DNA of 64,000 nt from Linum tenue (GCA_946122785.1 CAMGYJ010000008.1:59998877-60062876), one strand, 5' to 3'; numbered from the stretch's first letter, positions 42,861-54,266 are shown. Made by a program: numbers and translations. Notes: generated by a model from the letters alone, not told the origin.

Positions 42861-43360
42861 TTCACAACAGCCAAAGATAAGCAAAAGGCGAATAGTGACG
42901 TACTTGGGACTGAAACAACATTCACTCCATGCATGCATCGGACCACCAAAGGAACTTCCTTCTCCTCATAGCTAAAGTTGCAAGATGGCGATTCACACAG
43001 TGAGGCGGGCTTTCAACTTGGAAATAGATACAACGTTGAACGTTCTTCTAGCTAGAAAAGGTATCACGGTGACAAAGCTTTGAGGGCATTACTGCAATCG
43101 GTCAATCCCAGCAAGAAAGTTAACCAATCAGTCCGGGGAAATAAATTCTTCGACGAACTGTGGTTCGGAGCCCAATTCAGATATTGGATCTAAATCTCGT
43201 CAAAGCACTGAACAACTGTAAATCAAAACCAGGGACGCGTAGTAACAATTTGATCGAACGCCCATTTCAAAAGGAAAAATAAATGGAAGAATATCGGCAC
43301 GGAAATCCCATGAACAGATTCCGAGAAGCCAAAAAACTAAAATTCACTAAGGGAACTTAC

Positions 43361-43560
43361 CTCCGATTATGCGAGGTTCTCGACTCTATGCAGCGAGAAA
43401 AACATTAAAAGCGAGAGATGCGGATTATCCAGGATGGTTAGGGTAAAGTACGGCGCTGGAGTGAGACTACGAAGTGGGACGGCAAGGGCGACAGAGAGGA
43501 GCAGGTCAGAGACACACACAGACGACGAAAGAACAGATGAATGCGGTTTTCAAGGGATTT
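43361..43560 (-). other. Possible 5' exon with splice donor
   Basis: The minus-strand sequence reads like a GC/CT-rich plant leader and ends CGGAG|GTAAGTT at 43361, a strong donor consensus. No downstream exon with coding character was identified. It could be a captured leader or a host gene whose body has decayed. Confidence 0.25.
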
Positions 43561-43959
43561 CGGCTACAAAACACCGATGGCTCAGAGCCAAGAAAGACAG
43601 ATAGGGCGGCGGTGGGAAATTGAGAGGTCTTCGATTGAGTGAGAGGTCTTCAATTATAGTGTTGGGATGGCGAGAGAGGCGTTTGATTTCTGGTGGGAGA
43701 CTGGGATACAAAATGCGAGAAAGAGAGAGATTAGGGGTGGGAGGTCTTCGATTGTTGTAGTTTGACTGTGTGACGGTGAGTCAGAGATGTTTAATTTCAG
43801 GGAAGAGGGCTTCCATTGAAGATCTTCCATTAGGGATGGAGGTCCTTGATATAATTTCTGTGGGAGACAGAACATGGTGGGTTAGGTATGTGAGAGAGAG
43901 GTGGGCGATTTCCATTGAGAGATTGGAACTTGAAGAGAAAATGCGAGGAAGAGGGAATT

Positions 43960-44100
43960 TACATTAAGGACCCTCCGTACTGTGCGGTGCTTTCAGCCGA
44001 GGCTGACGTGGCAAATGTCATATATTGACATTGCCTTATAGTATTTTGTAGACAAAACTGCATGTTTTAAGTTTTAACATGGCAACTTACCCTAGTATTA
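43960..44100. repeat. Isolated MULE-like terminal sequence
   Basis: TGACGTGGCAAATGTC followed by a segment ending CATGGCAACTTACCC has the look of a MULE end (GGGTAAGTTGCCATG when reversed). No partner was found in the window. Confidence 0.3.
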
Positions 44101-44442
44101 CTGTAAATGTTTCATTGCATATGAATTTCATTTCGTAGTGGAGGCTTAGTGACTCATCAAGTTGGATTATATGCGTGAGTGGTGATGGTTGTTAAACCTT
44201 TGCTTTCGCCAATGATGAAATCTCTTTTCGACTCCATCTATATGATTTTTAACCTACATGATGCCCCATCTATATGACTCTTTTTCAACTCCACTGTAAT
44301 GATTTTTAACCTAGCTAATTAATTCAATCAATGTTCGATTTGGGCATAATTTAAATAATGAGATTAAACCTTCCCAAAAGCAGCATGACCAAAAGATTAT
44401 TCCTGTGGTTCGTAGATTAAAATAATTGGAGCCTTTGCATCA

Positions 44443-44634
44443 ATGCCAAGCTTCCAAGATAAAATGCATAAAGTTTTCGGAGGCTTGGGATGCTCTGCTG
44501 GGGCTGCCCGTCAGGTGTCTGTCCCGGCGGTAATAAGGTCATCAGCGGAGTGGGATGGAAAGAAAGTAAAGAAGAAGATGAAGAAAAAAGTTGTAGTTGC
44601 GTCTTCTGGTCCTCTCCTGCCGCCGCTGCAATAG
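44443..44634 (+). CDS. Small hypothetical ORF
   Basis: 63 codons from ATG: MPSFQDKMHKVFGGLGCSAG, then a Lys-rich patch (KKVKKKMKKK) and PLLPPLQ. It is richer in G+C than the flanks and lies just inside a MULE-like end (44820-45003), so it may be part of a captured gene. No family recognised. Confidence 0.25.
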   Translation: MPSFQDKMHKVFGGLGCSAGAARQVSVPAVIRSSAEWDGKKVKKKMKKKVVVASSGPLLPPLQ

Positions 44635-44819
44635 AGGAGGAAGATGAGTGAGCAGCAGAGGTTGTCGATTTTACTTTTCAGATTCAGGGGGTCGGGGTTT
44701 GGGGTTGGGTCGATTATTGGTTTGGTTTGTAGGTTGGGTAGGGAAGGGTAACATGGCGGGCAAATCTTACGTGGCGGGTCGGGTAGTCATTTTTAAGGGT
44801 TAAAATATGCTGACTGTGA

Positions 44820-45003
44820 TTTTCTGTTAGCCACGTCATCTCTTAACGGTCGTCATTAATGGAGTCTAACGGAGGTTAACGGAGAGTGACCGAACTTGGA
44901 ATGTTCAAACAATTTAAGTGACTACTAATGGAATAAACCAATTTTAGTGACCAAACGTGAAATTTTGTAGTAATTCGAGTGACCAAACTTGCAATTAAGC
45001 CTT
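44820..45003. repeat. MULE-like right terminal repeat without partner
   Basis: Reversed, it starts GGCTTAATTGCAAGTTTGGTC, with repeated TTGGTCACT words, then TTAACCTCCGTTAGACTCC and a GACGTGGC segment. This is the style of plant MULE ends. No inverted copy was seen to the left. Confidence 0.45.
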
Positions 45004-45516
45004 GTATATAATATATGGTGAGAAATTGATAATAAAGGTTGGATTGGACCATAAAAGTGAAAAAGAACGTCAATCATTGCCATTAAAGCTATGTTTATGG
45101 CACATTTAATTTGTTTGTGTGGTTAGTGTTAATTAATAATTATAGATAGTCAACCTCTGGAGTAGCAGGTAAAACTTAAGAACTAGAAGAAAAGGATCAA
45201 AACGAATAATACAGAAATGAATGTACAATTTTATTGTTATGGGAAAAAATACAAATTGATTGAGATAATTTTGGGGAATTTGCTTGTAGAGCTTATCCAC
45301 TCGACTGTACGATACATATAGGTTTGGTGTGGCACTTTTTTGCGGTTATGATTCGAGTCTCCCCTTAGCTCATTGGCGTTGGTTGTATACGCCATAGGGT
45401 ATGTTCTAATTGCGTATTTTTATTTGAATGAGTTTTTTTTTTTTTTTAAGTGAAAACCTAAGAGAGAACAGAAGAAGTTTCAAACTTTGCTGCCTTGGTC
45501 TATCAAATTTTTTTTA

Positions 45517-45640
45517 TTTTTTTTATAAGGGTGATATAGGTTTTATTTTGTTGTTATTAAGGTACTACTTAAGGGATTCGAACCTGGGACCTCCAGGTTC
45601 TAGGCTAATGGTATTTCCACTAGACCAAGCCCTTGTTCGT
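45517..45640 (-). mobile_element. tRNA-derived SINE
   Basis: On the minus strand a pol III box A, TGGTCTAGTGG (45617-45627), precedes a box B, GGTTCGAATCC (45574-45584), at normal tRNA spacing. The head is followed by a short body and an A-rich tail. It is flanked by long direct repeats GTCTATCAAA plus T-rich sequence at 45498-45516 and 45641-45659. No acceptor-stem complement exists, so it is not a tRNA gene. At about 124 bp it is a short or truncated copy. Confidence 0.75.
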
Positions 45641-45805
45641 GTCTATCAAAATTTTTTTAGGGTTAGTCTAATTGAGCCCAATTAATTGACACATGGAAGA
45701 TCCAATCGAACACCTACAACTTCACATTTCTTCTACGTTTGCAATGAGAGAGTCACGTTAAGTATAGAGGAGGCTATAGCTCTCTGAACTTTGAAATACA
45801 GGTAA

Positions 45806-46010
45806 ATTTAGGGTTAATATTTTCGCCTGATCCGAACTTTTCCAATCTTTAACATTCTGGCCAATCTTTTCACTATTTAACATCGTGACCACAACTATAT
45901 AAAAAAAATTACTTATTTGTCCAAATTCAAATGTTAACCGTTATGTGAGACAGTTAAAATCAATAACTAACGGTCAACTTATTATGTCATTACCTAATCA
46001 ACATAAATAA
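45806..46010. repeat. MULE-like left terminal repeat without partner
   Basis: AGGGTTAATATTTTCGCC and the following segment resemble, in style and in the first dozen bases, the TIR at 2848, with TTAACCGTTA and CTAACGGTCAAC words further in. No inverted partner was found to the right. Confidence 0.35.
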
Positions 46011-46431
46011 ACTTTAAAAAATCTAAAGTTCACTTATTCGGTTGATAGCACAAAATAAATTGGAGAAGCATAACTGTAATACGACCCTACAATTTCATGC
46101 GAGGCACGTTGTTGAATAGCCCCACACATGGCCATAGAAGAATCAAAAGGCAACCAAGAAAACCCCCCCTGCTTTAGCGTTCGACAATCATCAACCCCTT
46201 CAAACATACCAAAGAAATTTAAAAAAAAAAAACAAAAACAAAAGGTTACGTGGAATACAAACCCACTTTACTCATTAGTGATAACCCATCCAAATATTAT
46301 TCCTCCCTGAATTCGGTTCACCATCATCACAACCTCTCTCTGCTCTGTTCCTCTGCCTGCTTCATCTTCATTCCCGCTTTATAACTTGCCCATCACTTTG
46401 TCCTAATCGAAATTCGAAAGTAACTAGCCAA
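46011..46431 (+). promoter_or_regulatory. Upstream region and CT-rich leader of the USP gene
   Basis: The 110 bp before the start codon are CT-rich (CTCTCTCTGCTCTGTTCCTC), typical of a plant 5' leader. AT-rich sequence with a TTTATAACTTG word lies near 46379, but this is probably too close to the ATG to be the TATA box. No other element is assigned. Confidence 0.4.
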
Positions 46432-47349
46432 ATGGGTGGAAAGACGGCAGGGAGCAGTAGCACAAGGCTCCCCAGTTTCTGCCTCAACCGGATTCGGCCG
46501 CATGTAAGGGTCCGTTCGCCGCAGTTACATCCCAACCAGAAACAGAGCATTCCGGTGACCGCTAGGAAATTTTCTCCGGGAGCTAACGACCATAACAGCG
46601 ATCAAGATGAGAAGATCTCCGGCGGGGTGGCGGCGGCGGAGACGACAAAGGGGGCTTCTGCGGGGCGGAGGAAGATAATGATCGTGGTTGATTCGAGCGG
46701 GGAATCTAAGGTTGCCCTGCAGTGGGCGCTCTCTCATACCATTCAGAGCCAGGATTACGTGATTCTTCTCCATGTTTCCAAGCCATCTAATAACCAAGGT
46801 TCCAAATTGATTTCCTGGGTCCATTCCAAATGTCTCAATTTTGATGTCTTGGTGTAGTAATTCACTGTAAAATGTTTTGGGACAGGTTTCACAAAGGGGA
46901 AAGCTACAAGAGGCTATGAACTGGTGAACAATCTCAAGAAAATGTGTCAGGCTAAGAGACCAGAGGTGGGTTTTCTTCCGCCTTCCGGGGCAATGTGGAG
47001 AAATTGTATTCTGAACTTGATTGGGGGTAAATTAACACAGGTGGAGATCGAGGCAGCTATTGTAGAGGGGAAGGAGAAAGGTCCTGCGATCGTGGAAGAG
47101 GCAAAGAAGCAAGGTGCAGCTCTTCTTGTTCTGGGGCAGAGGAAGAGGTCGATGACGTGGCGGCTGATCATGATGTGGGCAAGTAACAAAGTCAACACGG
47201 CCGCCGTCGGCAGCGGTGGCGGAGGGGTGGTGGAGTATTGCATCCAGAATGCAGAGTGCATGGCGATTGCGGTCCGGCGGAAGAGCAACAAACATGGGGG
47301 TTACTTGATCACCACTAAGCGCCACAAAGACTTCTGGCTCTTAGCCTAA
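46432..47349 (+). CDS. Universal stress protein (USP) family gene, two exons
   Basis: Exon 1 is 46432-46798, intron 46799-46885 (87 bp, GT...AG), exon 2 46886-47349, giving about 276 aa with the Gly codon split by the intron. The first 80 residues are low-complexity, Ser/Arg-rich and possibly a targeting sequence. The USP/adenine-nucleotide alpha-hydrolase-like fold follows: RRKIMIVVDSSGESKVALQW is the first strand and helix, VILLHVSKP the second strand, ALLVLGQRKRS the nucleotide-loop strand, and GGGVVEYCIQNAECMAIAVR the final strand and helix. The C-terminus ends TKRHKDFWLLA, as in the plant USP-like subgroup. Such proteins are implicated in stress responses and bind nucleotides in some members, but the role here is unknown. 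The frame is intact, and this is the only convincing host gene seen. Confidence 0.9.
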
Positions 47350-48178
47350 ATTATCGTATCATACCAATAATAATAATTTTATTCACGTTTTTCTCTTTAA
47401 AATGGACAAAGGAAATATGGCAATGTGTGTCTTTGTTCTTTTCTTTCCATAATCATTTTGCAGTTTGTGTTAACAAATAGTTATTCTTGTTTTATGGGTC
47501 ATGATTATGTCTTCTTCTAATTATAGAACTCTATTGGTTCTTTCTCTTTTCTTCTTCTTATTGTTTGTTTTTGCCTTTTTGGTTTTCCTCTTTATCTTTT
47601 GCATTAATGATGTATCGATGGTTCCTTTGTGTAAAGGGGAGGAAAAGGGAAACGTAAGAATGGGGTTGTAATTATTTGGGGGCAGCAATTAGCCATATAT
47701 CGTTTATTTATGTGTGTCTGATAATTATTTTTTCCTGTGGCTTGGGCTTTTGGAGACAATGACTAGACTGGTAGTTGAGGGGGGAATTGCCCTAATTGAC
47801 TCTCTTTACACACCAAGGCACATGGTTTCCTTTGAACTTTTGGGGATGTTGATAGTTTGACAAGAAAAAGGAGAGCATAAGATGAGATTCTGTTGTCTTG
47901 TAAACATTCCGTTCAGGTTTGGCAAACATACAAACCAACGTTGTCTGGTTTCTAGCGCAAACTACTAAAAGGATTTAAACCTGATACCTCCAGTTTTAAA
48001 ATTAGAAGTGCATACCAATTGAAATATGACAAGTATTTTTGGTTTGTGCATGTTTGTTCCATTTGTTCTTTGAAGAATATCAAATTTCTCATCCTCTCGT
48101 GAATACAAATATCGAATTTCCTTTACTCATATACACAAAATCATATTTTAGGTACTTAGCATAATTTGTTCTTGCACT
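47350..48178. other. 3' flank of the USP gene
   Basis: AATAATAATAATTTT at about 47366 could serve as polyadenylation signal. The rest is AT-rich. A degenerate tRNA-like patch (GGATTTAAACCTGATACCTCC, about 47972) may be an old SINE head. CTTGCACT at 48171-48178 is the left TSD of the next element. Confidence 0.4.
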
Positions 48179-48994
48179 CAGGGGCGGAGCCAGGATTTAA
48201 CATTCGGGGGGGCCGGAATTTCTTTAATATGTTACCGAAACGTTAAAAAATACTAATAATCAAAATAATTTAAAATGCTTATTTTATTTTATAATCACAC
48301 AAAATGTTTTCATATTGAAAACTATAAATCGAAAATTTTAAAAATTAAATAATGTATTGAAGTATTGTGTGGCACATTCGGTTTCTATAACTACAAAATG
48401 AATTTCCACCAATATTAGTACTTAGAAAAAAATTATTCATTATATATGTATCTCAAAGGAAAATAAAAATTGCAAATATTCATCATGTATCTCAAAGTGT
48501 TTTTAATATTGAAAGACTTAATTTTCTATTTTGAAATAAAGTGCTTCAATAAACCAAAATTAATTACTTAATTGATGTAAATGTAAATTAATAACTAAAA
48601 TGAAATACTTAACTATCCAATAATTGTTTACCATAAAAGCGGAAGGGACTTTAATGAATAGTTGTAATTGTAAACTGAAGGAATTATTTAGGCTTACCAT
48701 GAAAAAAAGAAATGACTTACTATTAAGTAGAAAAATAAAGGGGGAAAGCAGTAACCACGGCTTAACATTAGTAAAACATAAATTTGCTAACATCTGTCAT
48801 CGAACCCAAGACCAAAGGATAATAATAGAAGCCTTCTTCCACTACACTAAATGAAATTATTTGATTACCATCCACGTCTTTATATCTAACTAATATCTTT
48901 AGGTTATACATAATATCCCAAACCACGTATATGTTACTTTCGAGATTCTCGGGGGGGCCCGGGCCCCCCGAGGCCTGCTGTAGCTCCGCCCCTG
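48179..48994. mobile_element. Non-autonomous hAT (Tip100-like) element
   Basis: Ends are CAGGGGCGGAGCCAGG on the left and, reverse-complemented, CAGGGGCGGAGCTACAGC on the right. A perfect 8-bp TSD, CTTGCACT, lies at 48171-48178 and 48995-49002. G/C-rich runs (GGGGGGGCC) lie just inside both ends. The interior is AT-rich without transposase. It is related in ends to the element at 9193-9772. Confidence 0.9.
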
Positions 48995-49086
48995 CTTGCA
49001 CTTATTGGATACGGGGTGACTTTGAAAAATACTAGAGAAACGATTATGGTGGAGATGTGGGGGACTACCTACTCAACCCCATCACC

Positions 49087-49355
49087 ATGAACAAAGTTTA
49101 CAAAACAGAACGAAAACGACACAAGATTTATGTGTTCTCCTCGTTCAGTATGAACGAGACTAGTCTACGGCCGAAGCATATAACATTTCTTATTCAGATG
49201 AGTTCAACAATCTTGGAGGCTACAAATATATACATAATACATAAGCCTTAACTCTAAGGGTTTCGCTTATCTCTACCAGTGCTCTATGCATGGGCCACAC
49301 GCCACGTACATGGGCTTAAAGCCCTAACTACATTACGTAATTAAGTAACTTAACA
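49087..49355 (-). repeat. Copia 3' LTR
   Basis: On the minus strand it starts TGTTAAGTTACTTAATTACG and probably ends ACTTTGTTCA. It contains TATATATTTG as a possible TATA box. With the 5' LTR lost, the outer end is a guess. Confidence 0.55.
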
Positions 49356-49366
49356 CCCTCCCCCAA
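49356..49366 (-). other. Copia polypurine tract
   Basis: The minus strand reads TTTGGGGGAGGG directly before TGTTAAGTT. Confidence 0.75.
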
Positions 49367-49593
49367 ATCGATGAGAGGTACGCATCATCAATTTGCCAGC
49401 AAAAGTACGAGTGACGTGAGGCAGTAAAGGCTTTCGTGAACAAGTCTGCAAGCTGATCTTCTGAGGTGATATAGAAAATCTGATTATACCAGCACGAACA
49501 AGATCACGAATATAGTTAACATGTACCTCAATCTGTATGGCGCTGGTGTTATCAACATATAGCTCTAAGGGAACGACACACTACACTCCGAGA

Positions 49594-49906
49594 TCACCAA
49601 GAAGTCGCTACAACCACTCTATTCATACGTAACATCAGACATAGCGCGATACTCTGCTTCGGTGGATGATTTTGACACTTGATCCTGCTTCTTGAACCTT
49701 GAGGATATAACAGAACCACCAAACCGAATGCACCAACCAGTAGTAGATTGTCTCGTACCAACGCAATCGGCATAATCTGAGTCTGAAAAAGCCTGTAGAA
49801 CCAAGGACCCAGGCAATGGAAGAAACAAACCAACCTCCCGCGTACCACATTGATAACTTAAGATACGTTGAACCGCATCCATATGACAACTCCATGGGGC
49901 TGACAT
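49594..49906 (-). pseudogene. Copia RNase H fragment
   Basis: FSDSDYADCVGTRQSTTGWC and SSTEAEYRAMSD are the hallmark blocks of copia RNase H, with the first catalytic Asp in SDSDYA and the Glu in TEAEYRA. The C-terminal end is lost to stops near 49594. Confidence 0.85.
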
Positions 49907-50065
49907 GAACTAACTCACGATATGCACAACATAAGCAATGTCAGGCCTAGTAGATGCCAAGTATATTAAACTGACGACAATGCTACGATAGTGGCGTCCT
50001 CCATCAGAAAGTAAAGTCCTAGAGTCCCTCCCCAACTTCAAATTCAACTCCATAGGGGTAGAAAC

Positions 50066-50444
50066 CAGTGTTGTCAAAACCGAACCGGACTTCGATCTGG
50101 ATTAACGAGAGGTTCAAGGTTTATCGAATAACCGGTGATTAACCGGTAGTCCGATATTATAAACCGATCATAAGCCGGTGGTTGATTTCAAATAAGAAGA
50201 AAGAAGGGAAAAAATTAGAATAAAAAAGTTAAATTCAAAGGAAAAAGTTTTGGTTGTAGGCAGGGGCCACGTTTTCCCCTTTTTTTTCAGTTGGCCTGAT
50301 TCATTTATTAATTGTTAATTGAAACGGAAATAAACAAAAGGGAGGCACTTGCCTATTTTTTAACAGAAAATATAATAATACAAAAGGGTGGCTACGGTCC
50401 GGGTTTTCCCGGTCCAACCGACCAGTCCGGTTTTAATAACAGTG
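50066..50444. mobile_element. hAT-type MITE inside the copia element
   Basis: 379 bp, with left end CAGTGTTGTCAAAACCG and reverse-complemented right end CACTGTTATTAAAACCGG. A perfect 8-bp TSD, GTAGAAAC, lies at 50058-50065 and 50445-50452. No coding capacity. It splits the copia pol and is therefore younger. Confidence 0.88.
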
Positions 50445-50499
50445 GTAGAAACAGGGACACACATATCATATTTAGATGACTCCAAGAGGTCATCTATAT

Positions 50500-51398
50500 A
50501 CTTAGTCTGTCGAAGAAGAATCCCCCCGAGAAGTATGAGTAACCTCCAATCCTATGTAATATGATAGAGAGCCCAACTCTTTGAGATGAAACGAGCGATG
50601 TAAAATGGCAATAAGAAGCTAAATACCTTCCTTGTCATCACCTGAAACAATCATATCGTCGACATATAGAAGCAAGACTACTAGCCTCGGGGACGTAGAA
50701 CGAGTGAACAAAGAATGGTCGTTCACACTCCGACGAAAACCAAGATCCGTAATCATGGAATGAAACTTGTCGAATCAGGCCCGTGGAGCTAGATTTAACC
50801 CATACAAAGACCGATGCAGTAGACATACCTGGTCTGAAGTACCCAATGAGTAACCAGGAGGACGCTCCATATAAATCGTTTCCTTTAGATCATCATGCAG
50901 GAATGCATTTTTGACGTCCAACTGATACAAGGGCCATCCACGAAGTGCAGCAACAACCAAAAGTGTTCGAACAGACACCAACTTAGCTACCGGCGCAAAA
51001 GTTTCTTCAAAACCAATCCCAAATTCCTGTAAAAACCCTTGAGCCAGAACCCGAGCTCTAAATCGCTCAATCGAACCATCAGGAAGAACCTTCAAAGCAT
51101 AAACCCAGCGAGAACCAACTACACGCACCGAAGGAGGAGGACGTGGGACCAGCTCCCATGTGTTGTTTGCTTGAAGAACATCATCTTCCTCTCGCATTGC
51201 CGTCTCCCAATTTGGATCTCCCTTAGCTTGTGAAAACTTGGTAGGAACGGGAATAGGGTCAACCTGATAAGACACAAAATCATGATACAGAGCAGGTGGC
51301 TGGACGGGAGTCGCCCGGAGAGAGCGACGAACAGGTAGCACCACTGGAGAGTCCGCAACAGGTGGGTTCGGTGGGGACAAATCTTCAGATGAGGACAT
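50500..51398 (-). pseudogene. Copia reverse transcriptase
   Basis: NNTWELVPRPP, GSRWVYALKVLPDGSIERFRA, FEETFAPVAKLVSVRTLL and YQLDVKNAFLHDDL are RVT_2 blocks (51220-50880). The catalytic YVDD box is encoded at 50655-50666. A frameshift near 50775-50830 separates the palm blocks. Just upstream (about 51400-51650) lies the variable linker after the integrase (MFLGYSDIHKGYICYDP). Confidence 0.85.
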
Positions 51399-51776
51399 GA
51401 TGTAGGAGAGTGGGGCGGAGAGGACCCGGGGGACGAACCAGGTGTGAGCAGAGGACCATCATCATCATCATCAAAATCAGAGAAGATAGGGACACCCATG
51501 GAAGTGTCAAACAAAGGTGGAGAGTTAGAGGTACTTGACGAGTAGTACATCACATTTTCAAGAAAAACCACATTACAAGAAACACGAACACGATTATGAG
51601 GAGGATCATAACAAATATAGCCCTTATGAATATCACTATAACCAAGAAACACACACCGAGTTGTTTTAGACTAGAGTTTGGTTCGTTCAGACCGGGGAAG
51701 AATCACAAAACAAAGACACCCAAAAACACGTAAACGAGAGTATAGAGGGGGTTTCGAAAAGAGGGACTAGACTGAC

Positions 51777-52610
51777 CTAACACGGAAGTAATCTGATTAT
51801 TGATGAGTTTAACGGCAGTGGAAGGGTTTCATGCCAGAAAGTAGAGGGAACATATGAAGCACGAAGGAGGGCACGGGTTACCTCTAGGACATGAAGATTC
51901 TTACGCTCAACGACACCATTTTGTTGAGAGACACCAAGACACGCGTTTTGATGTAAGATACCAAGGGAACGATAAAGAGCAAGAAGAGGATTGGAACTAA
52001 ACTCTTCTCCGTCATCGGACTGGACTACACGAACTTGCTTATCAAATGGAGTCTTGATTATAGTGAGAAATTTAGTGGCAATTGCTAAGAGGTTAGATTT
52101 TAGCCGCAAGAAATAGACCTAAGTGTATCGCATGGCATGGTCAATAAAAAGAGCAAAGTACTTATACCCTTGGTGAGACGTAGCCGAACTAGAAACCCAC
52201 AAATCAGTGTGCATCAAATGAAATGGCTCCGTAATGATAATCTGACTAGAAGGAAACGTAGAACACGTAGTCTTAGCCTCCACACAGCTAGTACACTGAA
52301 AATCAGTTTGTCCCATGTGATACTTGCCAAATAAGTTTTGACGAAACATAGCCGCAAGTCTACTCGAATGAGGGTGACCCATACGAGAATGCCACAATTT
52401 AAAAACTTGAACGTTTAGACTCAAAAACACAGGAAAAGAATCCAAAGATACCTTAGACACTGATGACACTGAAGACGATGATAGTGGTGATGATAATGGT
52501 GGCAGATCCTCAAGCTTGTCCAAGTGAAACACCCGTACATGCTTACACCCCCGTCTTAGCTCCCACCCCATCTTCAAATCCTTCACAAGACAGCCAGAAG
52601 GTGTAAACAC
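51777..52610 (-). pseudogene. Copia gag-pre-integrase and integrase
   Basis: LWHSRMGHPHSSRLA with the later TSCVEAK is the His-Cys zinc-binding block. HTDLWVSS carries the first catalytic Asp, VVQSDDGEEFSS the second, and SQQNGVVERKNLHVLEVTRA the Glu. All three catalytic positions appear retained, but a stop or frameshift lies near 52110 between the first and second, and another follows at 51777. Confidence 0.85.
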
Positions 52611-52999
52611 AACATGACATCCATGATCGGTAAATTAGCCAACGGAAACTAAGCTGCAAACAATTTTCGACACATGAAGAGTATTAGGGAGAGTCACATT
52701 CGAGCCTTTAATGGATCCCATGCAAGCAACATGTAATCTATTCCCATCCGCAACTTGAACCGAAAGATTGGAGACAGGACGAGTATCGAAAATAATGGAG
52801 GCATCACTATTCATATGGTTAAAGCAAGCTGAGTCTAGGATCCACGTCGGAAGCTTACCCGAGACTTGAAGATTGGAGAAGGAGGATAGCCTTCAAAACA
52901 AGCTGCTCCAATTTTGCGGTGGTGACAATCAGCCCTTCTAGTGCAGGATCGGCTTGCGTAGCATAAGCTGGGCGAGAGGAAGAAGCACCTTCACCATTG

Positions 53000-53770
53000 A
53001 CCCTACTCATACAAGCTTGGAGCGCCTTACAATCAGTTATGAAATATCCTGATTTCTGACAATATACACAAAAGTTGCGTTTGCGACAATAATTTTGTGT
53101 GTGACTCTTGGCGCGACAGTGGTGGCATTCAATATCACGACGCTGTTGAGGGGGTCGATACGCGGCAAAAACCTGATCATCGTGTTCTGTATCAGCAGCG
53201 ATCGGGTGACTTCCTTTAACTGGAGTGGAGCGAGACAGCTAAGGATGATGGCCGCCTTCGCCACGACTCACACCATAGCTGGGCTGGGAAGCAGAAGCAA
53301 CAGCAGCAAAAACGGTGGCCTAATGCATACCAGGACGTGCATCAATTAAGGATTGGGTTCTCAATCATATTTCCTCTCGCACAAAACAGCTATGAACCCC
53401 TTCAATCGACAGACTCTCCCGATTCAGCAGCGTGGAGCGGACAACCTCAAATTCGGGCTTCAACTTGGACAAAAACTACAAAAGTCGGATCTTGTTTCTC
53501 TTGAATTGCATCTCAGCAGACACATGCCAGCAACATTGAAATATGAGGGAAATTGAGATTACCTTGATGGAGATTCGCCAGCTTAACTTCGAGCTCGAAC
53601 TGACGAGCAACACTTGTAGCCAAATAGGTTTCGGCGAGAGACTTCCACATAGCAGCAGCGGTGGGTAGGAAACGGAGACCCAAAACAATATTTGGATTGA
53701 CGGATTTCATGATCCAGGCGTGACAGTTGGCCGTTTTGAAGAGCCATCGATCAATCCAGCGAGGGTTCAC
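53000..53770 (-). pseudogene. Copia gag
   Basis: Starts near 53770 with NPRWIDRWLFKTANCHAWIM. MWKSLAETYLATSVARQFEL is typical of copia gag (UBN2-type). A CCHC-like knuckle region (CQKSGYFITDCKALQ) occurs near 53020-53060. Frameshifts separate the parts. Confidence 0.65.
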
Positions 53771-53849
53771 TCATTAAGGGTTAGGGTATAGTATCATGCC
53801 CCAAAATCCTGCTAATTCGAGGTCTAGATAACATTTTCATACTCAAGGT

Positions 53850-54266
53850 ATGTGGTACCGCGGATTTCACCCGTGGTACCGTAGAAGGCCCCCATATATA
53901 TATATATATGGTGCCTTCTAATTTTGACAAAATAATGTTGTCACAATAAACACTTGTGACAAAATGTAGTCGTCACATTATACAGTTATGTCAAAATATA
54001 AATGTGGAATATGACGAACAATTCTCCCAAAATCACCCGATTATGACAACCGTAGTGACAAAATATGTTGTCATAACATCTCTGTTTGTCACAATATATT
54101 ACCCAGAATCTCAGCTAAACTGAAAGCAAATGTCACAATGTTGTTTTAAATTTTTGTCACGTTTGACCTATCTTGACGGCGATAAAATGACAAACTTTTG
54201 TGACAGCACAATGGATATCTAATATGACAAAAAAAACTCGTCATAATAGACGAATTTGTTGTAGTG
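53850..54266. mobile_element. CACTA transposon terminal region
   Basis: The right end reads TTGTTGTAGTG, the inverse of CACTACAACAA. The roughly 340 bp before it are packed with TTGTCAC/GTGACAA-type words in both orientations, the subterminal motif arrangement of plant CACTA elements. No matching left end or transposase is in the window, so this is a fragment. A small hairpin (TAGAAGGC...GCCTTCTA) lies at 53882-53921. Confidence 0.65.

Larger units (their letters stand above)
49087..53830 (-). mobile_element. Ty1/copia retrotransposon, decayed, 5' LTR missing
   Basis: Minus-strand order is gag, zinc knuckle, gag-pre-integrase, integrase, RT, RNase H, polypurine tract and 3' LTR, with integrase before RT as in copia. 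A 3' LTR of about 270 bp is recognisable at the left end. At the right end the gag start (53770) is followed by short unrelated sequence and then a CACTA end, so the 5' LTR is lost. A 379-bp hAT MITE lies between RT and RNase H. Stops and frameshifts are present throughout. Confidence 0.85.

Noticed and set aside
45560..45640. tRNA gene on the minus strand
   Set aside because: Box A and box B are present but no acceptor stem pairs, and a tail and flanking duplication follow. It is a SINE head.
53882..53921. AT-repeat hairpin as an independent MITE
   Set aside because: It has no TSD and is better explained as part of the CACTA subterminal region.
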